Shown in pieces: positions 49,916 through 57,958 of a stretch of DNA of 64,000 bases (the stretch's first letter is position 1; every line of letters begins with the position of its first letter). Position numbers and translations under genes: made by a program. The DNA is from Streptomyces mobaraensis (GTDB lineage: Bacteria > Actinomycetota > Actinomycetes > Streptomycetales > Streptomycetaceae). Below the pieces are notes generated by a model that saw only the letters and a list, made by a program, of their open reading frames with translations, searched no databases and was not told the DNA's origin. Where the stretch lies: the NCBI RefSeq assembly GCF_020099395.1, contig NZ_CP083590.1:1488001-1552000 (forward strand), read 5' to 3'.

Positions 49916-50491
49916 TCAGGGACTCGTCGTCGAGACGACGAACACCCGCGGGTAGCGCGGGTCGTCGAGGTTCGCCGTGACCTCGATGTTGGGCTTGGGC
50001 TTGTCCTCCTCGCGGACCGTGCCCGCCCAGTGGTGCTTGCCGGTGAACTTCCAGCCGACGGTGTCCGCCTCGTCCTCGTCGATGGTCACGTCGCCCTCCT
50101 CCAGCTCGGAGGGCTTCATCCCGTGGTCGTTCAGCCACTGGCCGAACTTGTCGCGGGTGGTGGTGAACTGGAGGAAGAGGGAGCTGGACTTCCAGGAGTT
50201 GGTCTCGTAGTGCGCGACGTCCTCGGCGTCCGCCGGGACCGTCACCTCGTAGATCCGCCGCTGGAGCCGGGAGGGCCAGCCCTCCTCCAGGCCGGTGATG
50301 GTGTGCTCCTCCTGCTTGTCGCCGTTGCCGTTCCGGCTCTGCAGCGCGGAGATGTAGAGGTAACCGGCCGGGATGGCGATGAGCAGGAAGACGACCAGCG
50401 GCTTGAGCCAGCGGCGCGGGCGGGGGCCGCCCGGGGTGTCCCCGGGCGTCTCCGCGGCCTCCTGGCGGTCCGTGTGCTCCATGGTGATCAC
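49916..50491 (-). CDS. single-pass membrane protein of unknown function
   Basis: About 191 aa. A short Pro/Glu-rich cytoplasmic N-terminus, one membrane helix ('PLVVFLLIAIPAGYLYISAL'), and an extracytoplasmic domain of about 130 aa with 'WPSRLQRRIYEVTVPADAEDVAHYETNSW' and 'GWKFTGKHHWAG'. The GTG at 50491 overlaps the ROK-kinase stop by 4 nt (GTGA); an ATG three codons later (50482) is the alternative. It is translationally coupled to a sugar kinase gene, but nothing in the sequence indicates its role. Confidence 0.75.
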   Translation of the reverse strand: MITMEHTDRQEAAETPGDTPGGPRPRRWLKPLVVFLLIAIPAGYLYISALQSRNGNGDKQEEHTITGLEEGWPSRLQRRIYEVTVPADAEDVAHYETNSWKSSSLFLQFTTTRDKFGQWLNDHGMKPSELEEGDVTIDEDEADTVGWKFTGKHHWAGTVREEDKPKPNIEVTANLDDPRYPRVFVVSTTSP

Positions 50492-51609
50492 CCGCGGCCG
50501 GCCCGCGCGTAGCGCTCGTACCGTTCGACGCGGCGCCGGTTGGCGCGCCGGAAGCGGCGGGCGACCAGCCGGGCGAGGTCGGCGGCGCCGACCATGCCGG
50601 CCTCGGGGCCGAGCTGGGCGCGGACGATGCGGGCCTCGGGGCGGTAGCCGCGGCCGGTCAGATGGCGGCGGAAGGCGTCCCGGGCGGGGCCGATCAGCAG
50701 GTCGTCGGCGGCGCTGACGCCGCCGCCGATGACGAAGCAGGACGGGTCGAGGGCGGCGGCGAGGTTGGCGATGCCGACGCCCAGCCACTGGCCGATGTCC
50801 TGGAGCAGCTCGACGCACATGGCGTCGCCGTTGCGGGCCAGCTCGGTGATGAGCGGGCCGGTGATCTCGGGGATGTTGCCGCCGACGCGGTCGATGATGC
50901 CGTACGCCACCGGGGACTCGGCGGCGGCCAGCTCGCGGGCCTCGCGGACGAGGGCGTTGCCGGAGCTGTACTGCTCCCAGCAGCCGCGGTTGCCGCACGG
51001 GCAGCGGTGGCCGCCGGGGACGACCTGCATATGCCCGAACTCGCCCGCGACGCCGTACTTGCCGCGCTTGACCTGCCCGTCCTCCAGGATCGCGCCGCCG
51101 ATGCCGGTGCCCAAGGTGATCATCACCAGGTGGTCCTCGCCCCGGCCGGCACCGAAGCGCCACTCGGCCCAGGCGGCGGTGTTGGCGTCGTTGTCGACCA
51201 TGACGGGCACGGCCAGCCGGCCGGCCAGCCGGTCGCGCAGCGGCTCGTTGCGCCAGGACAGGTGCGGGGCGAACAGGACGCGGTTGCGGTCGGCGTCCAC
51301 CCAGCCCGCCGCGCCGATGCCGACGGCGTGCACGTCGTGCCGGTCGGAGAGGTCCAGGACCAGCTCGACGATGGTGTCCTCGACGACCTTGGGGCTCTTG
51401 GACTTGTCCGGCGTCTCGGTGCGGACCTTCTCCAGGATCGTGCCGTCGGCGTCCACGACGCCCGCCATGACCTTGGTGCCGCCGATGTCGATGCCGACCG
51501 TGGGCACCCGGGGCGCGGTGAGGTGGGAACGGCGTTCGCGCGATCCGGTGGTACGGAGGACGGTGGCCCGTGCGGAGCCCCGGTGGACCCGCTCGCGGTA
51601 GAGGCTCAT
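50488..51609 (-). CDS. ROK-family sugar kinase (glucokinase-like)
   Basis: 373 aa. 'GIDIGGTKVMAGVVDADG' (phosphate-1), 'VDNDANTAAWAEW' with the catalytic Asp, 'TLGTGIGGAIL', the ROK zinc motif 'CPCGNRGCWEQY', and 'IGGGVS' are present. No helix-turn-helix precedes the kinase domain; the ~37-residue N-terminus is Arg/Ser-rich, so this is a kinase, not a ROK repressor. A strong GGAGGTGG lies 4 nt before the ATG. It follows the sugar ABC transporter genes by 238 nt on the same strand and probably phosphorylates the imported sugar. The sugar itself cannot be read from the sequence. Confidence 0.88.
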   Translation of the reverse strand: MSLYRERVHRGSARATVLRTTGSRERRSHLTAPRVPTVGIDIGGTKVMAGVVDADGTILEKVRTETPDKSKSPKVVEDTIVELVLDLSDRHDVHAVGIGAAGWVDADRNRVLFAPHLSWRNEPLRDRLAGRLAVPVMVDNDANTAAWAEWRFGAGRGEDHLVMITLGTGIGGAILEDGQVKRGKYGVAGEFGHMQVVPGGHRCPCGNRGCWEQYSSGNALVREARELAAAESPVAYGIIDRVGGNIPEITGPLITELARNGDAMCVELLQDIGQWLGVGIANLAAALDPSCFVIGGGVSAADDLLIGPARDAFRRHLTGRGYRPEARIVRAQLGPEAGMVGAADLARLVARRFRRANRRRVERYERYARAGRG

Positions 51610-51847
51610 CGGGCCACCTCCGCGCCTCGGTGGGCTCCGGCGGCAGATCGGGGGCGTGCTCGCACGAGGTCGTCGTCCCTGCGGTGGTCTCGGGAGGCCC
51701 TGGGCCTCGCGGATGCGGTCGGTGCGGGTGCTGCCCGCGTCGCCGATTGTGCCTCACCGGCGGTGTCCGCCGCACAACGGGCGGACGGTGGGCGCACGAC
51801 GGGCGGCGGGGCCCGCACCGCTTCCGGTGCCGGGCCCCGCGGGGTGG

Positions 51848-52711
51848 CTAGGCGTCCTCTTCCGGCTTCTCCGGCCTCGCCGGCTTCCCCGGCTTCTCGG
51901 GAGCGCCGTCGGCCTTGTGTGCCGCCAGGTCCGGGGCGGGGGCCCGTTCCAGCTCGTGGCTGAGCTGCTCCAGCTCGCTGCCGCCCGCCATCTGCCGGGT
52001 GAGCTCGTCCAGGCCGATGTCGGCCTTGGCGTGGCTGCCGGCCATCGCACCCCGCTTGAGCAGCACGAACCGGTCGCCGACCAGGTACGCGTGGTGCGGG
52101 TTGTGGGTGATCAGCACCACACCGAGGCCCGCGTCGCGCGCGGCGGCCACGTACTTGAGGACGACGCCGGACTGCTTGACGCCGAGCGCGGCCGTCGGCT
52201 CGTCCAGCACCAGGATCTTCGCCCCGAAGTGGACGGCGCGGGCGATGGCCACGCACTGCCGCTGGCCGCCGGAGAGGGTGCCGATGGGCTGGTCGACGTC
52301 GTGCAGCTCGATGCCCATCCGGGCCAGTTCGGTGCGGGTGGTCTCGCGCATGGCGGCCACGTCGAGGCGCTTGAACGGGCCCCGGCCCTTCGTCGGCTCC
52401 GAGCCCAGGAAGAAGTTCCGCCACACCGGCATCAGGGGCACGACCGCGAGGTCCTGGTAGACCGTGGCGATGCCCCGGTCCAGGGCCTCCCGGGGGGAGC
52501 CGAGCCGGACCTCCTCGCCCTCGATCTCGAAGGTGCCGGCGTCGTGCCGGTGCAGCCCTGCGATGATCTTGATGAGGGTGGACTTGCCGGCGCCGTTGTC
52601 GCCCAGCACACAGGTGATCTCGCCCGCGTGGACCTCCAGGGAGACGTCCTCCAGCGCGCGGATGTTGCCGTAGTCCTTGCCGACGCCGGCCAGTCTGACC
52701 AGGGCGCTCAT
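51848..52711 (-). CDS. sugar ABC transporter ATP-binding protein (CUT2 type, single domain)
   Basis: 287 aa with one complete ATPase: Walker A 'GDNGAGKST', Q-loop 'VYQDLAV', signature 'LSGGQRQ', Walker B 'ILVLDEPTAAL', H-loop 'LITHNPHH'. Most CUT2 ATPases (RbsA-like) are fused double domains of about 500 aa; this is a half-size, XylG/FrcA-like version. A Pro/Glu/Lys-rich C-terminal tail of about 30 residues follows. The ATG overlaps the permease stop by 4 nt. Confidence 0.93.
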   Translation of the reverse strand: MSALVRLAGVGKDYGNIRALEDVSLEVHAGEITCVLGDNGAGKSTLIKIIAGLHRHDAGTFEIEGEEVRLGSPREALDRGIATVYQDLAVVPLMPVWRNFFLGSEPTKGRGPFKRLDVAAMRETTRTELARMGIELHDVDQPIGTLSGGQRQCVAIARAVHFGAKILVLDEPTAALGVKQSGVVLKYVAAARDAGLGVVLITHNPHHAYLVGDRFVLLKRGAMAGSHAKADIGLDELTRQMAGGSELEQLSHELERAPAPDLAAHKADGAPEKPGKPARPEKPEEDA

Positions 52712-53748
52712 TTGCTGGCCTCCGCGCGTTTCCGGACCCAGGCGTTGAGCAGGGTCGCCAGCAGCAGCATCGCGCCGAGGAAGAACTTGAACCAGTCCGG
52801 GTTCCACTGCGCGTACACGATGCCCTTGCTCGTCATGCCGAAGATGAACGCGCCGACCGCCGAGCCGATGGCCGACCCGTAGCCGCCGGTCATCAGGCAG
52901 CCGCCGATGACGGCCGCGATGATGTAGAGCAGCTCGTTGCCGACGCCCTCGCCGGACTGCACCACGTCGTAGGACATCAGCAGGTGCTGGCCGGAGACCC
53001 AGGCGCAGAACGCGACCGCCATGTACAGGCCGATCTTGGTGCGCCGGACCGGGACGCCGACCGCGCGGGCCGCGTCCACGCCGCCGCCGACCGCGAAGAC
53101 CCAGTTGCCGGCGCGGGTGCGCAGCAGCACCCAGGTGGCGACGGCGACCAGGCCGATCCACCACAGGACGGTGACCTGGAGGTCCACGTCACCGAGGGTG
53201 AAGTGGGAGGCGAAGAGGGCGCGGGCGGAGTCGAAGCCCTCCATGTCCCCGATGGTCTTGGTGGAGACGGTGCCGCTGATGAGCTTGGTGAAGCCGAGGT
53301 TGAGGCCCGTGAGCATCAGGAACGTGCCGAGCGTGATGATGAAGCTGGGCAGTTTGGTGCGGGTGAGCACGAAGCCGTTGAAGAAGCCGATCGCCAGGGT
53401 GACGAGCAGCGAGACGCCGACGCCGACCCAGACGTTGGCCGTCATCTGGTAGCTGAACATCGAGGAGACCAGCGCCGAGCTGGTCACCATCACACCGGCG
53501 GAGAGGTCGAACTCGCCGCCGATCATCAGCAGCGCCACCGGCACGGCCATGATGCCGATGGTCGACGACGCGTAGAGCACGGTGGAGAGGCTCGACGCGG
53601 ACAGGAAGGAGTCGGCGACGATCGCGAAGAAGACGAAGACCGCGGCGGCGCCGACGACCGAGCCCAGCTCGGGGCGGCCGAGCACCCGGCGCGGCAGGCT
53701 CCGGACCCGCGGGGCCGCCTCGGGGGCGGTGGCGGTGGTACTGCTCAT
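52708..53748 (-). CDS. sugar ABC transporter permease (CUT2/BPD_transp_2)
   Basis: 346 aa with about 8-10 membrane helices; 'GEFDLSAGVMV' and 'FNGFVLTRTKLPSFIITLGT' are the characteristic RbsC/XylH-type segments, and 'GGGVDAARAVGVPVRRTKIGLYM' is the cytoplasmic coupling loop. It forms the membrane channel for the binding protein encoded just upstream and the ATPase encoded downstream; both junctions are 4-nt ATGA overlaps. Confidence 0.93.
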   Translation of the reverse strand: MSSTTATAPEAAPRVRSLPRRVLGRPELGSVVGAAAVFVFFAIVADSFLSASSLSTVLYASSTIGIMAVPVALLMIGGEFDLSAGVMVTSSALVSSMFSYQMTANVWVGVGVSLLVTLAIGFFNGFVLTRTKLPSFIITLGTFLMLTGLNLGFTKLISGTVSTKTIGDMEGFDSARALFASHFTLGDVDLQVTVLWWIGLVAVATWVLLRTRAGNWVFAVGGGVDAARAVGVPVRRTKIGLYMAVAFCAWVSGQHLLMSYDVVQSGEGVGNELLYIIAAVIGGCLMTGGYGSAIGSAVGAFIFGMTSKGIVYAQWNPDWFKFFLGAMLLLATLLNAWVRKRAEASK

Positions 53749-54755
53749 CGCGTCCCCCGCTTGGTGTACTCGGCCAGCACCTTGGCGTCGTCCTTGGTGA
53801 CGATCTGCGGGCCGGTCAGGACCGGGCGGCCGCCGCCGAGCATGTCGCGGTTGTAGCGGTAGAGCCAGAGCAGGTCGACGGCCTCGTAGCCCTGGAGGTA
53901 CGGGTCCTGGTCGACGGCGAAGCCGAGGGAGCCGTCCTTGAGGGAGTCGGCGACCTTGGCGTTGAGGTCGAAGGTGTCGACCTCGGCCTTGCTGCCGGCC
54001 TGCTGGGCGGCCTTCACGGCGGTCGGCGCGAAGGGGGCGCCGAGCGTGACGACGGCGTCCACGTCCTTGTCGGACTGGAGCTTGGCCTCGATGGAGGACT
54101 GGACGTTGGGCATGTTGGTGCCCTCGACGTAGAGGTTCACCACCTCGCCCTTGAAGGACTTCTTCACACCCTCGCAGCGCTGTTCGTGACCGACGTTGCC
54201 CTGCTCGTGCAGGACGCAGACGGCCTTCTTCTTCCCGCGCTCGTTGAGCTGCTCGCCGACGGCCTCGCCCGCGATCACCTCGTCCTGGCCGATGTGGGTG
54301 AGGGCGCCGAACTCCTTGGACTTGTCCGAGCCCGAGTTCACCGTGATCACCGGGATGCCGGCCTTCTCCGCCTTGGCCACGACGTCCTTCATGGCGTCCG
54401 GCTTGGCGAGGGAGACGATCAGGCCGTCGACCTTCTGGTCGATCATCGCCTGGACGCTCTGGGCCTGCTTGTTCCCCTCCACGTCGTGCGCGTAGAGGAA
54501 CTTGATGTTGTCCTTCACGGCCGCCTGCTTGGCACCGCTCTGCACGATGTCCCAGAAGGTGTCGCCATCGCCCGAGTGGGTGACCATCGCGAAGGTCCAC
54601 CGGGGCGTGTCGACCGCGGAGCGGCCCTGGGCGGCCTTGGCGGCCCGCTCCTCGGCGCGCTTGCCGCCCGTACTGCTGCACCCCGCCAGTGTGGCGCCGA
54701 GCACCGCTGCCAGCACGGCGCTCACCGCACGTACGCCTGTCCGAACCCTTGCCAC
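53745..54755 (-). CDS. sugar ABC transporter substrate-binding lipoprotein
   Basis: 336 aa from the GTG at 54755, which has GGAAGGG 9 nt upstream; an ATG six codons earlier is less likely. A lipoprotein signal with lipobox 'LAGC' (Cys26) is followed by a RbsB/periplasmic-binding-protein-4 fold: 'DTFWDIVQSGAKQAA', 'VDGLIVSLAKPDAM', 'GIPVITVNSG', 'VDAVVTLGAPFAPTAVKA', 'GFAVDQDPYLQGYEAV'. It would capture a monosaccharide outside the membrane. It is the first gene of the transporter operon, preceded by a promoter with a palindromic operator. Confidence 0.92.
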   Translation of the reverse strand: MARVRTGVRAVSAVLAAVLGATLAGCSSTGGKRAEERAAKAAQGRSAVDTPRWTFAMVTHSGDGDTFWDIVQSGAKQAAVKDNIKFLYAHDVEGNKQAQSVQAMIDQKVDGLIVSLAKPDAMKDVVAKAEKAGIPVITVNSGSDKSKEFGALTHIGQDEVIAGEAVGEQLNERGKKKAVCVLHEQGNVGHEQRCEGVKKSFKGEVVNLYVEGTNMPNVQSSIEAKLQSDKDVDAVVTLGAPFAPTAVKAAQQAGSKAEVDTFDLNAKVADSLKDGSLGFAVDQDPYLQGYEAVDLLWLYRYNRDMLGGGRPVLTGPQIVTKDDAKVLAEYTKRGTR

Positions 54756-54882
54756 GAGGACTTGCCCTTCCACTGTCTGTCACGGTGCGGCCGGGCCCCG
54801 GTCCCGCGGGCCCGACCGCCCAAGTATCCGTCACGATCCGTCACGGTCGTCCGGCGGGGCTTTCCCGGCGCGGTGTGCAGGT

Positions 54883-54912
54883 GTTCTAGTGGTGTGCGCC
54901 ACACCACGTCAA
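54883..54912 (-). promoter_or_regulatory. transporter promoter with operator in the spacer
   Basis: On the minus strand TTGACG (54912-54907) and TAGAAC (54888-54883) are 18 nt apart. The spacer is almost entirely the perfect palindrome GTGGTGTG-gcg-CACACCAC (54889-54907), so a bound repressor would block RNA polymerase directly. A second short palindrome, CAGAACATTCTG, lies at 54921-54932. The GntR/UTRA regulator encoded next door is the obvious candidate. Confidence 0.65.
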
Positions 54913-54969
54913 TACTTTGTCAGAACATTCTGTCGACCGGATGATCTCCGGCGGCCCGGAGGGACCGTC

Positions 54970-55779
54970 TCACGGCCGGGCCAGCAGCTGGAAATCGAAG
55001 GAGTAGCGGGACGCGCGGTAGAGGTGCGCGCCGAGCTCCACTGCCCGTCCCGTGTCGTCGAACGTCGTCCGCTCCATGGTCAGCAGCGGCGCCCCGGGCG
55101 GCTCCGCGAGCCGCTCGGCCTCCTCGGCCGTGGCGGCACGGGCACCGATGGTCTGCCGGGCGCTGTGCAGGGTGATGCCGGCGGACCGCATCAGCCGGTA
55201 CAGACCGGTCCCGGCCAGGACGTCGCCGTCGAGATCGAGGAGCCCGACGGGGAGGTGGTTGCGGAGGTGGGCCACGGGCTCCCCGTGGGCCAGGCGCAGC
55301 CGCTCGACGCGGACGACGTCCGTCCCCTCGGGCACCCCGAGGGCGGCGGCGACGCGGGCGGTGGCCGGCTCGGTGGTACGGCCCAGCAGCAGGGTGGCGG
55401 GCTGCTGGCCGGCGGCCTCCAGGTCGTCGTAGAGGCTGCTGAGCTCCAACGGGCGCTTCACCTGGCTGTGCACGACCTGGGTGCCGACCCCGCGGCGGCG
55501 CACCAGCAGGCCCTTGTCGACGAGCGACTGGATCGCCTGCCGCACGGTCGGCCGGGACAGCCCCAGCCGCGCGGCCAGCTCGATCTCGTTCCCGAGCAGG
55601 CTGCCGGGGGCGAGCCCGCCCTGCTCGATGGCGGCTTCGAGCTGCTGGGCGAGCTGGTAGTAGAGCGGGACGGGGCTGCCGCGGTCCAGGGAGAACTGGA
55701 GGGGGCGGTGTTGCGGGGGCTGGTGTCGCGGGGTCTGATCGTGCGGGGCCCGGTCGTGCGGGGGTCGGTGCTTCGCCAC
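54970..55779 (-). CDS. GntR/HutC-family regulator with UTRA domain
   Basis: 269 aa. Winged helix-turn-helix ('VPLYYQLAQQLEAAI', 'LLGNEIELAARLGLSRPTVRQAIQSLVDKGLLVRRRGVGT') at about 37-105, then a UTRA ligand-binding domain ('VPEGTDVVRVERLRLAHGEPVAHLRNHLP', 'RQTIGARAATAEEAERL', 'AVELGAHLYRASRYSF'). UTRA regulators usually sense sugar phosphates or related metabolites. It is encoded upstream of the transporter on the same strand, with the transporter promoter between them. The His/Pro-rich first ~28 residues are unusual and the GTG start lacks a clear ribosome-binding site, so the real start may differ. Confidence 0.88.
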   Translation of the reverse strand: MAKHRPPHDRAPHDQTPRHQPPQHRPLQFSLDRGSPVPLYYQLAQQLEAAIEQGGLAPGSLLGNEIELAARLGLSRPTVRQAIQSLVDKGLLVRRRGVGTQVVHSQVKRPLELSSLYDDLEAAGQQPATLLLGRTTEPATARVAAALGVPEGTDVVRVERLRLAHGEPVAHLRNHLPVGLLDLDGDVLAGTGLYRLMRSAGITLHSARQTIGARAATAEEAERLAEPPGAPLLTMERTTFDDTGRAVELGAHLYRASRYSFDFQLLARP

Positions 55780-55830
55780 CCGGTGGAGGGTAGCGGGGGG
55801 ACCTGATGACGGGAAGTCCGGAGGTTCGGT

Positions 55831-55863
55831 TGTCCGGACATATAGGTCCGGGCATATGGGTCC
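55831..55863. promoter_or_regulatory. candidate GntR autoregulatory operator cluster
   Basis: TGTCCGGACA (55831-55840) is a perfect palindrome overlapping GGACATATAGGTCC (55836-55849), which is directly followed by a similar copy GGGCATATGGGTCC (55850-55863), a 14-nt tandem. It lies between the divergent GntR (start 55779) and LysE-type (start 55987) genes. Confidence 0.45.
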
Positions 55864-55986
55864 TGCCCTCTCGGCCGCGGCCGGGCGTCGGCCGCGGGCG
55901 GGCGCTCTGGCGCGCCTCCCGGGAGCACGCGAGGATCGCCACGGCGTGCGGGCACGGGCCTCGCGTATCCATGGAAAGGGAGCCGA

Positions 55987-56739
55987 ATGAAGGTTCTGGC
56001 CCTCGGGGTGGCACTCGGCCTGAGCGCGGGCGTCAGTCCCGGCCCGCTGCTGGCACTGGTCCTGTCGGGTACCTTGCGTGGCGGGCTCGGGGTCGGGTTA
56101 CGCGTGGCCGCGGTGCCGCTGCTGACCGACTTACCCGTGATCGTGCTGTCGGTGACGGTGCTCTCCACGCTGCCGGACCGGGCGGTCGCGGCGGGCGGCC
56201 TCGTCGGCGGCCTGTTCCTGCTGTGGCCGGCCTGCACCACGCTGCGGGAGGCACGGACGGCCACGCTGCCGCTGCCGGAGGGCCCGGCCGCGTCGGACGC
56301 CTCTCCCGGACCGGACGCCTCTCCCGGACCGGACGCCTCCCCTGGGCCGGACGCCGCCCCCGGACCGGGCGCCTCCCTCGGGCCGGGCGTCGCCCCCGGG
56401 CCGGACGCCTCCCTTCGTACGTCCGCCGGCCGGCGGACCGTCCGGCAGGGTGTGGTGGTCAACCTCCTCAGCCCGCACCCGTGGCTGTTCTGGCTGACGA
56501 CCGGGTCGCCGCTGCTCGTCGACGCGTGGCGGGAGCGCCCCGGGGGCGCCGTCGGTTTCCTCGCCGCCTTCTACGCGCTGCTCGTGGGCAGCAAGGCGCT
56601 CCTCGCCCTGGTGGTGGCCCGCACCCGGCACCGGATGAACACCCGCGTCTTCCGGCTGCTGCTCGCCGGGTCGGGCCTGTTGCTGCTGGCCGCCTCCGCG
56701 CTGCTGCTGGTGAGCTTCGGCGCGCGGGCGATCGGGTGA
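55987..56739 (+). CDS. LysE/RhtB-family exporter with repeat insertion
   Basis: 250 aa. Starts 'ALGVALGLSAGVSPGPLLALV', the LysE-family N-terminal helix, followed by helices at about 45-65 and 70-85, and three C-terminal helices ('GFLAAFYALLVGSKALLALVV', 'LLLAGSGLLLLAASALLLV'). 'NLLSPHPWLFWLTTGSPLL' is the conserved centre. The loop between helices 3 and 4 is expanded by an about 40-residue run of Asp-Ala-Ser-Pro-Gly-Pro units. Family members export amino acids or related small molecules; the substrate is unknown. GGGAG sits 4 nt before the ATG. It is divergent from the GntR gene. Confidence 0.82.
   Translation: MKVLALGVALGLSAGVSPGPLLALVLSGTLRGGLGVGLRVAAVPLLTDLPVIVLSVTVLSTLPDRAVAAGGLVGGLFLLWPACTTLREARTATLPLPEGPAASDASPGPDASPGPDASPGPDAAPGPGASLGPGVAPGPDASLRTSAGRRTVRQGVVVNLLSPHPWLFWLTTGSPLLVDAWRERPGGAVGFLAAFYALLVGSKALLALVVARTRHRMNTRVFRLLLAGSGLLLLAASALLLVSFGARAIG
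56295..56413 (+). repeat. 18-bp minisatellite inside the LysE-type gene
   Basis: About 6.5 copies of GGACGCCTCTCCCGGACC-like 18-bp units in tandem, encoding Asp-Ala-Ser-Pro-Gly-Pro. The first two units are identical and later ones drift at third positions. Being a multiple of three, copy-number change would alter loop length without a frameshift. Confidence 0.85.
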
Positions 56740-56961
56740 GGCCCGCTCCGGCGCGGGGCCGACGCGGGGGTACGAGCCGGAGCGGCACGCGGCGACGCCC
56801 CGGGCCGCGGGCGTGCGCGGACGGACGGCGTCCGGCGGGCGTCTCCGCGCCGGGTGCGCCCGAATCCCCCGGCGGGACGCGGGCGGGCGCCGGGGCGTCG
56901 CCGCGTGCGGGGCAGCGGGCCGGGGAAGCGCACCGCCCGAGGGACCGCGCTCACCCGCACC

Positions 56962-57627
56962 TTAGTCCGTCCCCCCGGCGCCCATGGCGCCCGTCGCCTC
57001 GCCCCCGGCCGCCTCCGCCAGCCGGGCGATCAGGTCCTCCACCCGCTTCGCCACCGCGTCGCGGTCGCCCTCCGCCAGGACGCCGCCGATGCCGCAGGCG
57101 ACGGCCCCGGCGGCGATCCACTCGGGGGCGGTGTCGACGCCGACGCCGCCGCTGGGGACCAGGGCGGCCTGCGGCAGTTCGGAGCGGATCGCGCGGACGC
57201 GCCCGGGGTGGTGGCCGGCGGCGGGGAACAGCTTGAGGGCGTCGGCGCCCAGCTCCAGCGCGCGGACGATCTCGGCGGGCGTCGAGACGCCGGCGAACAC
57301 CGGGACGCCGTAGCGGTGGCCGGTGCGCAGCACTTCGGGGTCGAGGGCGGGCGAGGCCAGGAAGCGGGCGCCGGCCTCGACGGCCATCCGCGCGGAGGCC
57401 GCGTCCAGGACCGTGCCGGCCCCGATGAGCGCCTCGTCGCCGACCTCCCGGGCCAGGGTGGCGACGGCGTCGAGGGCGAAGGGCGTGGCGAGGGATATCT
57501 CCAGGCTGGTGAGGCCGGCCGAGAGCAGCGTGCCGGACGTCAGTGTCGCCTGGTCGTAGCTGTCGCCGCGGACCAGGGCGAGGACGCGTTGCCCCAGCGC
57601 TGCCCGGGTGATCTCCCAGCGGTACAC
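56962..57627 (-). CDS. eda: KDPG/KHG aldolase
   Basis: 221 aa TIM-barrel class I aldolase. 'LTSLEISLATP' holds the catalytic Glu and 'GADALKLFPAAGHHPG' the Schiff-base Lys; 'IGAGTVLDAASARMAVEAGARFLASP' and 'VPSGGVGVDTAPEWIAAGAVACGIGG' are the other conserved strands. The family splits 2-keto-3-deoxy-6-phosphogluconate to pyruvate and glyceraldehyde-3-phosphate, or 4-hydroxy-2-oxoglutarate to pyruvate and glyoxylate. GTG at 57627 chosen because it gives a family-sized protein; a longer open frame upstream is not protein-like. No 6-phosphogluconate dehydratase is nearby, so the in vivo substrate is uncertain. An Ala/Gly-rich tail ends the protein. Confidence 0.88.
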   Translation of the reverse strand: MYRWEITRAALGQRVLALVRGDSYDQATLTSGTLLSAGLTSLEISLATPFALDAVATLAREVGDEALIGAGTVLDAASARMAVEAGARFLASPALDPEVLRTGHRYGVPVFAGVSTPAEIVRALELGADALKLFPAAGHHPGRVRAIRSELPQAALVPSGGVGVDTAPEWIAAGAVACGIGGVLAEGDRDAVAKRVEDLIARLAEAAGGEATGAMGAGGTD

Positions 57628-57925
57628 GGCAGTTCGCCGCCCTTCTCGTCGCGCGCGGATCGTTCGCGGTGCGCGTGGCCGCGGTGCACGGTGCGCGTGG
57701 CCGCGGTTCGCGGAACGAGAAGAACGGTAACGGCAGGGACTGACATCCGACCCCGCCTCGCGGTTCCCCGGACGCGCGAAACGGACCGCGGGAGCGTGCG
57801 GGGGTACGGCCGGGTGTGACGACACCTGGCCTGTTGCGCGCGCGGCCTGACGCTCCGTCAGCTCACATACCCGAACGGCCGGGCCGCGGAACACCCGGTT
57901 CCAGTGACGGCGCGGACGACGTGGA
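57628..57925. other. non-coding gap upstream of the aldolase gene
   Basis: About 300 nt between the aldolase start and the ribonuclease terminator. It contains a pair of GTGCGCGTGGCCGCGGT-like direct repeats (about 57670-57705) but no open frame with protein character and no clear promoter boxes. Confidence 0.4.
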
Positions 57926-57952
57926 CCGGCCGGGCGGCGCGCGCCCGGCCGG
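57926..57952 (-). terminator. terminator of the ribonuclease gene
   Basis: CCGGCCGGGCG (57926-57936) pairs perfectly with CGCCCGGCCGG (57942-57952) around a 5-nt loop, starting 7 nt beyond the stop of the minus-strand ribonuclease gene. Confidence 0.7.
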
Positions 57953-57958
57953 CGGTGG

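Noticed and set aside
50488..51609. ROK-family transcriptional repressor
   Set aside because: There is no winged helix-turn-helix N-terminal to the kinase domain; the ~37 leading residues are too short and unlike a DNA-binding domain.
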